A stretch of 38,583 nucleotides of DNA from an uncultured Arthrobacter sp. (GCF_902805515.1 NZ_CADCTE010000110.1:1-38583), one strand, 5' to 3'; shown: positions 26,891 through 35,894, counted from the stretch's first letter. Translations and numbers: made by a program. Notes: generated by a model not told the origin, from the letters alone.

Positions 26891-27478
26891 TTGAGCTTTT
26901 TAGGGAGACTGCACGAGGACCTGGAGACGGCCCGCACCCACGACCCAGCGGCGCGCGGCGCGGTCGAAAACACCCTGGTGTACTCCGGCCTGCACGCCAT
27001 CTGGGTGCACCGGCTCACGCACCGGATGTGGACCCGGCCGGGCCTGCGCCTTCCGGCGCGCATCCTGGCCCAGCTGGCCCGGGCCGCGACCGGCATCGAA
27101 ATCCATCCCGCGGCGGTCATCGGCCGCCGCTTCTTCATCGACCACGGCATGGGCGTCGTGATCGGTGGCACCGCCGAAATCGGTGACGACGTCATGATGT
27201 ACCAGGGCGTCACCCTGGGCGGGCGGTCGCTGGAGAAGGTCAAGCGCCACCCCACCATCGGCGACGGCGTCACCATCGGCGCCGGGGCGAAGATCCTCGG
27301 ACCCATCACCATCGGGGCCCGCAGCGCCGTAGGAGCCAACGCCGTCGTCGTCAAGAGCACGCCGCCGGAATCGATCATCACCGGGATCCCCGCGACCTAC
27401 CGCCACCGTGACGCCCGCCGGGAGACCCTTCCCGCCGTGGATCCGGCCGAATACGTCGATCCGGCCATCTACATCTAG
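26891..27478 (+). CDS. cysE: Serine O-acetyltransferase
   Basis: Acetylates serine with acetyl-CoA, the first committed step to cysteine (195 aa, the short form found in Gram-positives). An N-terminal helical segment is followed by a left-handed beta-helix of hexapeptide repeats from about residue 68 ([13 protein letters not shown]...). The catalytic pair is Asp84-His85 ([12 protein letters not shown]). The C-terminal tail ends in Ile (YVDPAIYI), consistent with insertion into the CysK active site. The start is TTG at 26891 with GAGGAGGAAG immediately upstream. The partner cysK precedes it. Confidence 0.96.
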   Translation: MSFLGRLHEDLETARTHDPAARGAVENTLVYSGLHAIWVHRLTHRMWTRPGLRLPARILAQLARAATGIEIHPAAVIGRRFFIDHGMGVVIGGTAEIGDDVMMYQGVTLGGRSLEKVKRHPTIGDGVTIGAGAKILGPITIGARSAVGANAVVVKSTPPESIITGIPATYRHRDARRETLPAVDPAEYVDPAIYI

Positions 27479-27489
27479 CTTTCGCCCTC

Positions 27490-27527
27490 CACGAGAAAGG
27501 CCCCGGTTTCCCGGGGCCTTTCTCGTG
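27490..27527. terminator. Bidirectional terminator between cysE and gnd
   Basis: A perfect 17-base stem (27490-27506 and 27511-27527) with a TTTC loop contains AAAGG/CCTTT. It lies between the ends of convergent cysE and gnd. Confidence 0.88.
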
Positions 27528-27542
27528 TCCAAGCCGGTTGGA

Positions 27543-28979
27543 CTAGTGGGTGTCCACGGCTTCGATCTCGGAGCGGTCGCCGCTCCACTGGGTGTGGAAG
27601 GTGCCTTCAGCGTCGACCCGGTTGTAGGTGTGGGCGCCGAAGAGGTCGCGCAGTCCCTGGGTCAGGGCGGCGGGCAGGCGCTTGCGGCGCAGGCCGTCGT
27701 AGTAGGCCAGCGACGAGGAGAAGACGGGCACGGGGATGCCCAGCTGCACCGCCGTGGCCACGACGCGCCGCCAGGCCGGGACGGCCTCGGCGATGGCGTC
27801 GGTGAAGGCCGGCGCCAGCAGCAGGTTGGCCGGGCGGTCCGCGCCGGCGTAGGCCTTCATGACGTCGTCGAGCAGTTCGGCGCGGATGATGCAGCCGGCC
27901 CGCCAGAGCGAGGCGATCTCGTCGAGCTTGAGCTCCCAGCCGTACTCCTTCGCGGCGGCGCCGAGCATGTCCATGCCCTGGGCGTAGCTGACGATCTTCG
28001 ACGCGTAGAGGGCAAGGCGCACGTCCTCGACGAACGACTCGGGCAGTTCGACGCTCGACTCGTGGCCCTTCAGCGTCTCCTGGGCCAGCACGCGCTGCTC
28101 CCGCTGGGAGGACAGGCCGCGGGCGAACACGGACTCGGCGATGCCCGACGTCGGGCTGCCGAGCTCAAGCGCCGAGACGACCGTCCAGCGTCCGGTGCCC
28201 TTCTGGCCGGCGGAGTCGACCAGGATGTCGACGAACGGCTTGTCGCTGCGCGGATCGGTGTGGCGGAGCACCTCGGCGGTGATTTCGATGAGGAAGGACG
28301 AGAGGGTGCCCTTGTTCCACTCGGTAAAGATGTCGGCCTGTTCGGCCGGTTCGATGCCGCCGGCCGAGCGGAGGACGTCGTAGGCCTCGCCGATGACCTG
28401 CATGTCGGCGTACTCGATGCCGTTGTGGACCATCTTCACGAAGTGGCCGGCGCCGTCGGTGCCGATCCACGCGCAGCACGCCTCGCCCTTGTACTTGGCC
28501 GAGATCTTCTCGAGCATGGGGCCGAGCGACTCGTAGGACTTACGGGAGCCGCCGGGCATGATGGAGGGCCCCAGCAGGGCGCCCTCCTCGCCGCCGGACA
28601 CGCCGACGCCGACGAAGAACAGGCCCTTCTCGGCCAGCGCTGCCTCGCGCCGGCGGGTGTCCTCGTAGTGGGAGTTGCCCGCGTCGATGATGATGTCCTC
28701 GGGTTCGAGCAGCGGTACGAGCTGATCGATGACGGAGTCAACCGGCTTGCCGGCCTTCACCATGATCAGGACCCGGCGGGGCTTTTCGAGGGAGTCGACG
28801 AGCTCCTGGAGGGATTCGGTGCGGATGAAGTCGCCCTCGTGGCCGTACTTCTCGAGCAGGGCGTCCGTCTTTTCGATCGACCGGTTGTGCAGGGCCACGG
28901 TGTAGCCGTTGCGGGCCAGGTTGCGGGCGAGGTTGGCTCCCATGACGGCAAGCCCGGTCACTCCAATTTGTGCACTCAA
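27543..28979 (-). CDS. gnd: 6-phosphogluconate dehydrogenase (NADP+, decarboxylating)
   Basis: Oxidises and decarboxylates 6-phosphogluconate to ribulose 5-phosphate, giving NADPH (478 aa, full length). The nucleotide-binding motif [12 protein letters not shown] is at 9-20; [18 protein letters not shown] is at 123-140; the catalytic block [16 protein letters not shown] carries Lys178, Asn182 and Glu185. The start is a TTG at 28979, with GGAGA about five bases upstream; it begins LSAQIGVTG as expected, and the upstream extension of the frame is not protein-like. A 6-base hairpin (29027-29044) lies in the leader. It is divergent from rlmN. Confidence 0.96.
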   Translation of the reverse strand: MSAQIGVTGLAVMGANLARNLARNGYTVALHNRSIEKTDALLEKYGHEGDFIRTESLQELVDSLEKPRRVLIMVKAGKPVDSVIDQLVPLLEPEDIIIDAGNSHYEDTRRREAALAEKGLFFVGVGVSGGEEGALLGPSIMPGGSRKSYESLGPMLEKISAKYKGEACCAWIGTDGAGHFVKMVHNGIEYADMQVIGEAYDVLRSAGGIEPAEQADIFTEWNKGTLSSFLIEITAEVLRHTDPRSDKPFVDILVDSAGQKGTGRWTVVSALELGSPTSGIAESVFARGLSSQREQRVLAQETLKGHESSVELPESFVEDVRLALYASKIVSYAQGMDMLGAAAKEYGWELKLDEIASLWRAGCIIRAELLDDVMKAYAGADRPANLLLAPAFTDAIAEAVPAWRRVVATAVQLGIPVPVFSSSLAYYDGLRRKRLPAALTQGLRDLFGAHTYNRVDAEGTFHTQWSGDRSEIEAVDTH

Positions 28980-29167
28980 TGATTTCTCCGATGCTTCGAG
29001 GCGCGTCGTTGGCGCCTGCGCTGAGTGGGGGCCTCTTCGCCCCCATCCCTTACTCCTCAGCCTATTACCGGCGGCGCTCCGGAAGCCACAGGACGGCATA
29101 TGGCCTCGGTAACATTCGCCGCCGGCTGCGGACTCGCCGGGAAACAAGTCATGAAACAATGGAACCG

Positions 29168-30382
29168 ATGACTGACGCGACTCTTTCCCCTGCTCCCGCT
29201 TCCCGCCCCCAGGTCCGCCCGGAGGTGGAGGGCGCCGCCCCGGTCGTCGGCAGCGACGGGCGTCCGCTGCTCCAGTTCAAGTCACCGCGCGTGAAGCAGC
29301 CGCCGGTGCACCTGGCCGACCTCACCCTCACCGAACGCCAGGAGCGGCTCAAGGAACTCGGCTACCCGGCGTACCGGGCCAAGCAGCTCTCGACCCACTA
29401 CTTCAGCCACTACACCACCGACCCCGAGCTGATGAGCGACCTGCCCAAGGCGGGCCGGGCGGAAATGGTGGAGGCGATGTTCCCGCCGCTGCTCACGAAG
29501 GTCAAGCAGCTCAAGACCGACAACGGCGACACCATCAAGTTCCTGTGGCGGCTGTTCGACGGCGCGCTCGTCGAGTCCGTCCTGATGCGCTACCCCGGCC
29601 GGGTCACCCTGTGCGTCTCCTCACAGGCCGGGTGCGGCATGAACTGCCCCTTCTGCGCCACCGGCCAGGCTGGGCTGACCCGCAACATGTCGACCGCCGA
29701 GATCGTTGACCAGGTTGTCGCCGCTAACCGCGTCCTCGCCGCGGGAGAGCTCGGCGGGACCCGCACCGACGGCGGGCATGACGCCGACCGTGTCACCAAC
29801 ATCGTCTTCATGGGCATGGGCGAGCCGCTGGCGAACTACAAGCGCGTGATGGCCGCCGTCCACCGCTTCGTCGACGACTCCCCCGAAGGCCTGGGCATGT
29901 CGGCCCGGCACATCACCGTCTCGACGGTAGGGCTGGTGCCCGCGATCAACAAGCTCGCGGCCGAGGACGTTCCGGTCACCTTCGCCCTGTCCCTCCACGC
30001 TCCCGACGACGAGCTGCGTGACGAACTGATTCCCGTGAACACCAAGTGGAAGGTGGATGAGGCCCTCGACGCCGCCTACAACTACTTCGCCACCACGGGG
30101 CGCCGGGTCAGCATCGAGTATGCGCTGATCAAGGACATGAACGACCACCCCTGGCGTGCGGATCTGCTGGCCAAGAAGCTGAACAAGCGCGGCCGCGGCT
30201 GGGTGCACGTCAACCCGATCCCGCTGAACCCGACGCCGGGCTCCATCTGGACAGCCTCGGAGCCCGCCGTCACTACGGAGTTCATCAACCGGCTCCGCAA
30301 CGCCGGGATCCCGACCACGCTGCGCGATACGCGCGGCCAGGAGATCGACGGGGCCTGCGGGCAGCTCGCCGCGGCCGACTGA
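29168..30382 (+). CDS. rlmN: RlmN, 23S rRNA and tRNA adenine-C2 methyltransferase
   Basis: Radical SAM enzyme (404 aa) that methylates C2 of A2503 in 23S rRNA and A37 in some tRNAs. The iron-sulfur cluster motif is Cys156, Cys160, Cys163 (CGMNCPFC). The two mechanistic cysteines are Cys149 (TLCVSSQ) and Cys397 (DGACGQL). [11 protein letters not shown] and [12 protein letters not shown] are further signatures. A disordered Pro-rich N-terminal extension of about 35 residues is typical for actinobacteria. Two starts are possible, ATG at 29159 and ATG at 29168; the second has AACAAT seven bases upstream, fitting a leaderless mRNA, and neither has a Shine-Dalgarno. Confidence 0.95.
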   Translation: MTDATLSPAPASRPQVRPEVEGAAPVVGSDGRPLLQFKSPRVKQPPVHLADLTLTERQERLKELGYPAYRAKQLSTHYFSHYTTDPELMSDLPKAGRAEMVEAMFPPLLTKVKQLKTDNGDTIKFLWRLFDGALVESVLMRYPGRVTLCVSSQAGCGMNCPFCATGQAGLTRNMSTAEIVDQVVAANRVLAAGELGGTRTDGGHDADRVTNIVFMGMGEPLANYKRVMAAVHRFVDDSPEGLGMSARHITVSTVGLVPAINKLAAEDVPVTFALSLHAPDDELRDELIPVNTKWKVDEALDAAYNYFATTGRRVSIEYALIKDMNDHPWRADLLAKKLNKRGRGWVHVNPIPLNPTPGSIWTASEPAVTTEFINRLRNAGIPTTLRDTRGQEIDGACGQLAAAD

Positions 30383-30423
30383 CGCAGCCCGAAAACGACT
30401 GCCGCGCCCCAAAGCGTCCCGCG

Positions 30424-30479
30424 CACCCGAAAACGACGACCGCACCGGTTTTATCCGGTGCGGTCGTCGTTTTCAGGTG
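30424..30479. terminator. Bidirectional terminator between rlmN and the secreted protein gene
   Basis: A perfect 20-base stem (30429-30448 and 30455-30474, loop TTTTAT) extends by four more pairs after one mismatch and is flanked by A and T tracts. Part of its left arm, CCCGAAAACGAC, also occurs about 38 bases earlier at about 30389. Confidence 0.92.
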
Positions 30480-30508
30480 TGCCCGTCATTAATGCGTGCG
30501 GCCTGCTC

Positions 30509-33073
30509 CTACCTGAAGGTGAGCACCAGCTTCGGTGCCACCGTGCTGCCGGCCTCCCGGGAGTTGAGGTCAAGGCCGTCGCTGTTGGTGGAGTCCATGC
30601 CGAGGGAAAGCTGCTGGCCGAGCTCACCCGTCACGCCGCTGACCGTCAGCGGAACGCTGTAGTTGGTGTTCGCCGAGGTCGGGCCCAGTGTGCCGATGCT
30701 GCTGCCGAGCGTCGGCCTGTTGCTGTAGGTGATTCCCGTCTCGGTCCAGGCGTCATTGGCGACCAGCTTGACGTTCTGGGTACCAACCGACCCGCTGCCG
30801 GCGCTGCGCAGCTGCAGCGTCGCACTCTCCAGCGTCCTGCCGGCATAGGCAGACAGGTCGAACTTCAGGTACGAGACCTCCACCGGGCTGGCGTCCACAC
30901 CCAGCATGGTCGACGTGCCATAGTTCGTGCCCGTCGTCCCGCTCTCCACGTAGCTGTCGGCCGTGGCATTGAGCGTGACGGTCTCAGGGGTCCCGCCGCC
31001 GCCCGCGGCAGCGGTGGTGAAGGTCCACGTCTTGTCCGATGCCAGCGCGTTACCGGCAGCATCTTTCACCCCGGTGGACCCTCCCTTGATCGTCGCCGTG
31101 TACGTCGTGTCCGCCGCCAGATCCGACGTCGGGTTCAACGTCGCCACATCGCCGCTGTAGGTCACGTCTGCCGGCACCGGCGTCGTCGACCCCTGCGCCG
31201 CCAGCGTGAACGTGGAGGTGGTGATCGTCGAGGCAGTCATCGCCTCCGAGAAGGTCCCCGTCGCGTTCGCCGTCACCGCAGTACCGGTCGCGCCGGCGGT
31301 CGGGGAGGTCGCAGTCACCGTTGGAGGCGTCGTATCACCAGCACCAGCGGACGCGGTGGTGAACGTCCAGGTTCGGTCCGTCGCCAGCGGGTTGCCGGCC
31401 GCATCCTTCACGCCGGTTGACCCGCCCTTAATCGTTGCCGTGTACGTCGTGCCCGCCGCCAGATCCGACGTCGGGTTCAATGTCGCAACATTGCCGCTGT
31501 AGGTCACTGCGGCCGGCACCGGCGTCGTCGATCCCTGCGCCGTCAGCGTGAACGTGGAGGTGGTGATCGTCGAGGCAGTCATCGCTTCCGAGAAGGTCCC
31601 CGTCGCGTTCGCCGTCACCGCCACCCCCGTCGCGCCAGCGGTCGGGGAGGTAGCCGTCACCGTCGGAGCCGTCGTATCACCGCCGCCGCTGCCGCCGCTG
31701 CCATCGTAGTAGTGCCAGTACCGGCTCGTGGCGTTCACATCGGCGAGCAGCAGCAGACCGCTGTTGGCCGTGCCGCGCGAACTATTAATGTTCTGCTTCG
31801 TCGACGTGACGTTGTGGACATACTGGTCGGCGTCAACGATCCGCGCCGTCTTCGAAGTGGTGAAGCTGATCGTGCTGAGCGGGGTGGATTTCTCGTAGAT
31901 GGCCCCACCTGAGCTGGTACAGGCACCGGCGTTGGTCGTGCCGCTGGGCTTGGGGTAAGTGGCGAAGGTTCGCAGCCTCTGCGTGCTCTCGTCGATCAGG
32001 ACGATCACCCGGTTCGGGCATTCGGCCACGGTTGCAATGGTGTGCGCCGACCACGTGGACGTTGAGTTGTTCAAGGCCAGCAGTTGGATCAGCGGCTGGG
32101 ACGACGACGTGTACGACGTCTTGATGGCGGCGAAGACCCGGCCACCCGAAGAGTCCAGCCACTTTAGGTTCATATGGTCATCACCGCTGCGCTGCCCCGA
32201 CACCGCCGCTACGGGAGTGGACCAGGTGCTGCTTGAGGCTCCGTCGTTGTGGAAGCTGAAGTACATGCCGTCGGTGGAGTCACCGACCTGCCGGCTCCAC
32301 ATCAGACCCATCTTGCCGGGTCCGTAGGCCACCAAAGCAGAGGTGTCGTCCACCGATACATTGCTCAGCCCCGCAGGATGCGCGAACGGCGTGCCCCAGG
32401 TCTTGCCGTCGGTGCCGGTGACGTTCAGGTAGATCCGGTTTCCCTGCTGCCAGGTGGCCCAGACCCGGCCGGTGGAGTCCTTGTCGATGGTCAGCGCCTC
32501 AACGCGCTGGTTGTTGATCTGGGTGGAGCTCAGCAGCGTGTACGTCTTACTGCTCGCGTTGTAGCTATAACGCCTCATGGTCGTCGGGTAGTTCGGCTCG
32601 GCCGGCAGGCCGTCGTTGACGAACCGGTAGCTCGCCACATGCAGGGTCGACCCGTCCCACAGCACGTCATGGTGGGTGCTCGACCGCGTATCGGTCTTCA
32701 CGCCCGTATTCACCCACGAGTTCGTCGACGGGCTGAACCGGAAGATATGGAAGTCCGAGCTTGACGTGTCCCACAGGTTGCCCCACCACGACCCGTCGTG
32801 GAACCACAGATTGCTCGTGGCCCGCTTGGTGCCCGTCGGCGTCCCCGTCCCCGAATGCGACGGACCCTCGACCCCAACATCGCCGGTCGCGCCCGATGCC
32901 GCCACCGGCATCACCAAGGCGCCCACTGCAACGAGCAACGCCGTCATCACCGCATTGATCCGCAGATTCATCGGCCCGCGGAGACGCGGACCACCCCTGC
33001 GTCGTGAGCCAGGTTGAGAAATCCCGTGGCCGTCACCACGACGGCGAAGTGAGAAGAAAGCAGAGTCCAACAC
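30509..33073 (-). CDS. Large secreted protein: N-terminal beta-rich domain, two Ig-like (Big_5) repeats, CBM96-like end
   Basis: Predicted extracellular protein (854 aa). After an Arg-rich n-region comes a signal peptide core, LLVAVGALVMPVAASGATG (about 46-64). Residues about 65-455 are Ser/Thr/Trp-rich with repeated WS/W-G motifs and look like a BNR or propeller-type fold; no enzyme family is recognised. Two Big_5-type Ig domains follow at about 464-573 and 578-687 (TVTATSPTAGATG, FSEAM, TYTATIKGG, GVKDAAGN). Residues 690-853 match the DNRLRE/CBM96 type (TADSYVESGTTGTNYG, SYLKFDLSAYAGRTL, APKLVLTF). A role in binding or degrading polysaccharide is inferred. GTG at 33073 has AAGGGG six bases upstream; the alternative is ATG at 32971, at the signal peptide. 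There is no sortase or membrane anchor. Confidence 0.85.
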   Translation of the reverse strand: MLDSAFFSLRRRGDGHGISQPGSRRRGGPRLRGPMNLRINAVMTALLVAVGALVMPVAASGATGDVGVEGPSHSGTGTPTGTKRATSNLWFHDGSWWGNLWDTSSSDFHIFRFSPSTNSWVNTGVKTDTRSSTHHDVLWDGSTLHVASYRFVNDGLPAEPNYPTTMRRYSYNASSKTYTLLSSTQINNQRVEALTIDKDSTGRVWATWQQGNRIYLNVTGTDGKTWGTPFAHPAGLSNVSVDDTSALVAYGPGKMGLMWSRQVGDSTDGMYFSFHNDGASSSTWSTPVAAVSGQRSGDDHMNLKWLDSSGGRVFAAIKTSYTSSSQPLIQLLALNNSTSTWSAHTIATVAECPNRVIVLIDESTQRLRTFATYPKPSGTTNAGACTSSGGAIYEKSTPLSTISFTTSKTARIVDADQYVHNVTSTKQNINSSRGTANSGLLLLADVNATSRYWHYYDGSGGSGGGDTTAPTVTATSPTAGATGVAVTANATGTFSEAMTASTITTSTFTLTAQGSTTPVPAAVTYSGNVATLNPTSDLAAGTTYTATIKGGSTGVKDAAGNPLATDRTWTFTTASAGAGDTTPPTVTATSPTAGATGTAVTANATGTFSEAMTASTITTSTFTLAAQGSTTPVPADVTYSGDVATLNPTSDLAADTTYTATIKGGSTGVKDAAGNALASDKTWTFTTAAAGGGGTPETVTLNATADSYVESGTTGTNYGTSTMLGVDASPVEVSYLKFDLSAYAGRTLESATLQLRSAGSGSVGTQNVKLVANDAWTETGITYSNRPTLGSSIGTLGPTSANTNYSVPLTVSGVTGELGQQLSLGMDSTNSDGLDLNSREAGSTVAPKLVLTFR
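31011..31680 (-). repeat. Near-identical direct repeat of about 328 bp encoding two Ig-like domains
   Basis: Bases 31011-31338 and 31353-31680 are direct repeats offset by 342 bases (114 codons). The encoded domains differ at nine of about 109 positions by my count. Confidence 0.9.
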
Positions 33074-33086
33074 AAGTCGCCCCTTG

Positions 33087-33115
33087 GAATTGAAAATGGA
33101 TCCCCAGTGCGTCAA
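33087..33115 (-). promoter_or_regulatory. Candidate promoter of the secreted protein gene
   Basis: On the minus strand TTGACG (33115-33110), a 17-base spacer, then CAATTC (33092-33087). Transcription would start near 33080, only a few bases before the AAGGGG ribosome site, supporting the GTG start at 33073 or a start downstream of it. Confidence 0.5.
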
Positions 33116-33141
33116 GTCTGGAGCGGGCGATCCGTCGAGCG

Positions 33142-33255
33142 CAACCCAATCTGGAACGACTCCATACCCTAATTGGAGACGGTTACTACCGGGAATTGGC
33201 GTGACTGTCTACCCTAAATTGGTGGGACTCTCTACCCTGATTGCTTGATTCACCC
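33142..33255 (-). repeat. Five phased 22-23 bp direct repeats upstream of the secreted protein promoter
   Basis: Units begin at 33142, 33165, 33187, 33210 and 33233, so the period is 23, 22, 23, 23. On the plus strand the core is TACCCTAAATTGG followed by a GACTCTC-like end; the first unit (CAACCCAATCTGG...) and the last are the most diverged. The array starts 27 bases upstream of the candidate -35. The period of about two helical turns puts each core on the same face of the DNA, which suggests a regulator-binding array. Confidence 0.7.
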
Positions 33256-33371
33256 GGGGCGGAGTCGGCCGCCGCGCGATACGGCCGCAGTCGAAGTGCT
33301 GATGTTGGTGTCCACGGCCTTCCGTGGGACAGCAGTGCCTGGTCCTTCATGGAAAAGCCGCACTGAACGCA

Positions 33372-33415
33372 GAAACCCCGTTCCCGCGGCTTCCAAGCCG
33401 GGAGAACGGGGTTTC
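33372..33415 (-). terminator. Terminator of tRNA-Val
   Basis: Outer arms GAAACCCCGTTC (33372-33383) and GAACGGGGTTTC (33404-33415) enclose an inner stem CGGCTT/AAGCCG. It starts six bases past the 3' end of tRNA-Val on the minus strand. Confidence 0.85.
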
Positions 33416-33420
33416 GGTGG

Positions 33421-33493
33421 TGGGTCCTACCGGGATCGAACCGATGACATCCACGGTGTAAACGTGGCGCTCTACCAGCTGAGCTAAAGACCC
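33421..33493 (-). tRNA. tRNA-Val (TAC)
   Basis: On the minus strand GGGTCTT pairs with AGGACCC plus discriminator A. Anticodon stem CCACG/CGTGG encloses TTTACAC, anticodon TAC (valine), complement of 33458-33460. T loop TTCGATC. Confidence 0.96.
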
Positions 33494-33614
33494 AAATTCG
33501 TGCCTGCAGCGCCGCCGGGAACATCCGGAGGAGCGCTCATTCCGAAGACTGACTCTACCCGATGACCGACGGCGCGCGCCAATCGCTGGCACCCGGCTTA
33601 CGGGCAGTCCGCGC

Positions 33615-34574
33615 TCAATTCTCCAGCGCAGGCAACCTTTCCGCGAGGTAGGTCAATGACTCCGAGACCCCGGCGTCGATGAGCAGGGTCGCCAGGTCGT
33701 CCCCGCGGGTCGCGCCGCGGTTGATGATGACCACGGGCTTCCCCGCCTTGTGCGCGTGGCGGACGAACCGCAGTCCGCTCATCACGGTGAGTGAGGACCC
33801 GGCGACCAGCAGGGCCCCGGCCTCGTCGACCATGCGGTAGGCCTCGGCAACCCGGTCCTTCGGGACGTTCTCGCCGAAGTAGACGAAATCCGGCTTGAGC
33901 ATCCCGCCGCAGACCGGGCACGGTGCGATAACGAAATCGGCGGTGTCGTCCACATCGGCGTCGGCGTCGGGGGCGACGTCCCCGGCGTCGGCCTCTCGCT
34001 CGAGGTAGCCCGGGTTGAGCTCCTCGAGGAGGTCGGCGATCTCAGCCCGCCGGAATTGCGTTTTGCAGTTGAGGCAGACAACCCGGTCGTAGGTGCCGTG
34101 GAGGTCGATGACGTTGACGCTGCCGGCCGTCGAGTGGAGCCGGTCCACGTTCTGGGTGATGAGCCCGGTGATCAGCCCGCGCTGCTCGAGCCTGGCGACG
34201 GCGGCGTGGCCCGGGTTGGGGTCGGCATGGCGCAGGTGGCGCCAACCCACGTGGTTGCGGGCCCAGTACCGCCGACGGAGGGCTTCATCGCCGACGAACT
34301 GCTGGTAGGTCATCGGGTTGCGCGGGGGCGACGACGGCCCGCGGTAGTCGGGGATGCCCGAATCGGTGCTGAGGCCCGCACCGGTCAGGACGGCAAGCCG
34401 CAGGCCGGAGAGCAGTTCCACGGCCGCATCGATCCGGGCTACAGCATTAGCGTCGAGAGGTGCCAGCGCGGCGGAGCCGTCCGTCGCGAATCCCGTGAGT
34501 CCGAAACGCGGATTGGCCGCCGGATCCGACGGCACGGGATCTCCGGACGGAATCCGTCCCGGCTGCACGCTCAC
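33615..34574 (-). CDS. Sir2-family NAD-dependent protein deacylase (class II, SIRT4-like)
   Basis: Sirtuin (319 aa) that removes acyl groups from lysines using NAD. GAGLSTDSGIPDYRG (65-79) is the NAD loop, QNVD is at 141-144, the catalytic base is His159 (DLHGTYD), and four zinc cysteines are Cys167, Cys170, Cys219 and Cys222. An insertion rich in Asp (about 194-213) separates the zinc knuckles. The overall pattern is that of class II sirtuins, some of which remove lipoyl or longer acyl groups; the substrate is inferred only. The start GTG overlaps the peroxiredoxin stop (GTGA), so the two are translationally coupled. aceE is divergent just beyond DUF3052. Confidence 0.94.
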   Translation of the reverse strand: MSVQPGRIPSGDPVPSDPAANPRFGLTGFATDGSAALAPLDANAVARIDAAVELLSGLRLAVLTGAGLSTDSGIPDYRGPSSPPRNPMTYQQFVGDEALRRRYWARNHVGWRHLRHADPNPGHAAVARLEQRGLITGLITQNVDRLHSTAGSVNVIDLHGTYDRVVCLNCKTQFRRAEIADLLEELNPGYLEREADAGDVAPDADADVDDTADFVIAPCPVCGGMLKPDFVYFGENVPKDRVAEAYRMVDEAGALLVAGSSLTVMSGLRFVRHAHKAGKPVVIINRGATRGDDLATLLIDAGVSESLTYLAERLPALEN

Positions 34575-35044
34575 GCCGCACCCGCCAGTGAGGCGACGGC
34601 GGAGGCGTAGTCCGCTGCGCTGCGGGGCTCGCCCGGGCCGGAACTGACGACGGAGGAGACGACACCGTTGGCGTCGAGGAAGAAGGTGAACCGCCGCGCG
34701 GAGCCCGCCTGCGTGTCGAAGACGCCGAAGGCCTGGGCCGCGGCGCCGTGGGGCCAGAAGTCGGACAGGAGATCGAAGGTGAGGCCTTCGGCCTCCGCAT
34801 AGGCCCGGAGGGTGTACTTGGAGTCGGCGGAGATACCGAGCAGCCGCACGCCATGGGCAGCGAAGAGGCCCCGGGAAGCCTGGAGGTCCGCCAGTTCCCG
34901 GGTGCAGACCCGGGAGAAGGCCGAGGGAAAGAACACGAGCGCCGCGGGTGCACCCCGAAGGGCACTCAGGCGAACCGTTTCGCCATGCTGGTTCACCAGC
35001 TGGGCATCGGGTGCGGGCTCACCCGGTACAGGGAGCCTCGTCAC
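34571..35044 (-). CDS. Peroxiredoxin, AhpE-like
   Basis: Thiol peroxidase (157 aa) of the AhpE group that reduces peroxides. The peroxidatic Cys47 lies in FFPSAFSRVCTREL, matching the PxxxSxxC active site; no second conserved cysteine is present, so it is probably a one-cysteine type. The thioredoxin fold continues with GVRLLGISADS and FTFFLDANGVV. Start GTG at 35044 follows the DUF3052 stop by one base, with GGAAG upstream. In mycobacteria ahpE is next to the same DUF3052 gene. The downstream sir2 gene overlaps by four bases. Confidence 0.92.
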   Translation of the reverse strand: MTRLPVPGEPAPDAQLVNQHGETVRLSALRGAPAALVFFPSAFSRVCTRELADLQASRGLFAAHGVRLLGISADSKYTLRAYAEAEGLTFDLLSDFWPHGAAAQAFGVFDTQAGSARRFTFFLDANGVVSSVVSSGPGEPRSAADYASAVASLAGAA

Positions 35045-35045
35045 G

Positions 35046-35465
35046 TTACTGCTTCCGCCGGCTCACCAGGCGGGTTGCGGCCCATTCTTTCGAGACCCCC
35101 GCGGAGGAGGTTGAGTGGAGCCCTGCGGTGGGCGCGGCCTCCTGGATTTCGGACGGAGCCACGTAGCCCTCGCGTCCGGGCTTGGGGGTGAGGACCCAGA
35201 TGACCCCGCCTGCGCCGAGGGAAACCAGCGCGTCGACGAGAGCATCAACGAGGTCGCCATCGTTGTTGCGCCACCACAGGATGACGCCGTCCACGACATC
35301 CTGGTCGTCCTCCATCAGAAGCTCCGACCCGATGTCGGCCTCGAGCGCGTCGCGGAAGTCGAAGTCGACGTCCTCGTCGTAGCCGAGCTCCTGAACAAGG
35401 TCACCGGTCTTGAAACCCAACTTGCCCGCCACACTTACTGCAGTGGCGGCTTCGGCCTCGCTCAC
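35046..35465 (-). CDS. DUF3052-family protein
   Basis: Small acidic soluble protein (139 aa) of the DUF3052 family, function unknown. Recognisable features are LGFKTGDLVQELGYDEDVD near the start, a central acidic segment ending DGVILWWRNNDGDLVDALVDAL, and GGVIWVLTPKPGREGYV, where the family is most conserved. The start GTG at 35465 has GGAGGAACTAA directly upstream. It is the first gene of the DUF3052-peroxiredoxin-sir2 operon and is divergent from aceE, the arrangement seen with Rv2239c and aceE in mycobacteria. Its position suggests a link with pyruvate dehydrogenase or redox control, but this is unproven. Confidence 0.9.
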   Translation of the reverse strand: MSEAEAATAVSVAGKLGFKTGDLVQELGYDEDVDFDFRDALEADIGSELLMEDDQDVVDGVILWWRNNDGDLVDALVDALVSLGAGGVIWVLTPKPGREGYVAPSEIQEAAPTAGLHSTSSAGVSKEWAATRLVSRRKQ

Positions 35466-35894
35466 TTAGTTCCTCCTGAAGAACGCCGGGACCGTCCAGG
35501 TGACGAATCCGCACAAAGGTAGTCTTGTATTACTACCAGCCAACACCTTTATACGCCACGCTTCAAGCTGGCATGACCTTTGCCCGGGCTGCTGCGCGCC
35601 CCATCCGCCGGCACCGCGCCCTCTTTACCGCTGCGCCCTCCCCCCGTCCATCGTCGGGAACCGCCCCCTGGCGCGGCATCCACCGGCGGGCGGCCGCAGC
35701 CCTGTGGTCCGCGGTTTCGCCCAGCGCGAAGCCGCGGCTACGCATCCGACCCGCCGCGGCGATAGAGTGATTCGGTGAACGGCCTCGGTTAATCAGCCCC
35801 CGGCCGGACCTGCACAATCATTCGGGCAATCGATCCGAAGCACAAAGTCATAAGCGTCGCTGACATCATCGGCGACAAGTGGAGAGGTTTTCGC
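35466..35894. other. Divergent control region between the DUF3052 operon and aceE
   Basis: About 430 bases without a convincing gene. The DUF3052 side (35515-35565) is AT-rich, with TATAAA and TAATAC on the minus strand that may belong to its promoter. The aceE side has TAGAGT at 35763-35768, six bases before a five-codon GTG...TAA frame (35775-35792), and an imperfect inverted repeat GTCGCTGA/TCGGCGAC at 35856-35876 just before the aceE ribosome site. The middle is plain GC-rich sequence. Confidence 0.6.

Noticed and set aside
27408-28982. A 524-codon plus-strand frame across gnd
   Set aside because: Antisense to gnd and without recognisable protein features.
33142-33255. CRISPR array
   Set aside because: The units are 22-23 bases in direct tandem with no spacers, and no cas genes are present.
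30480-33493. Genomic island integrated at tRNA-Val
   Set aside because: No duplicated tRNA 3' end, integrase or transposase is visible; only a single accessory gene lies beside the tRNA.
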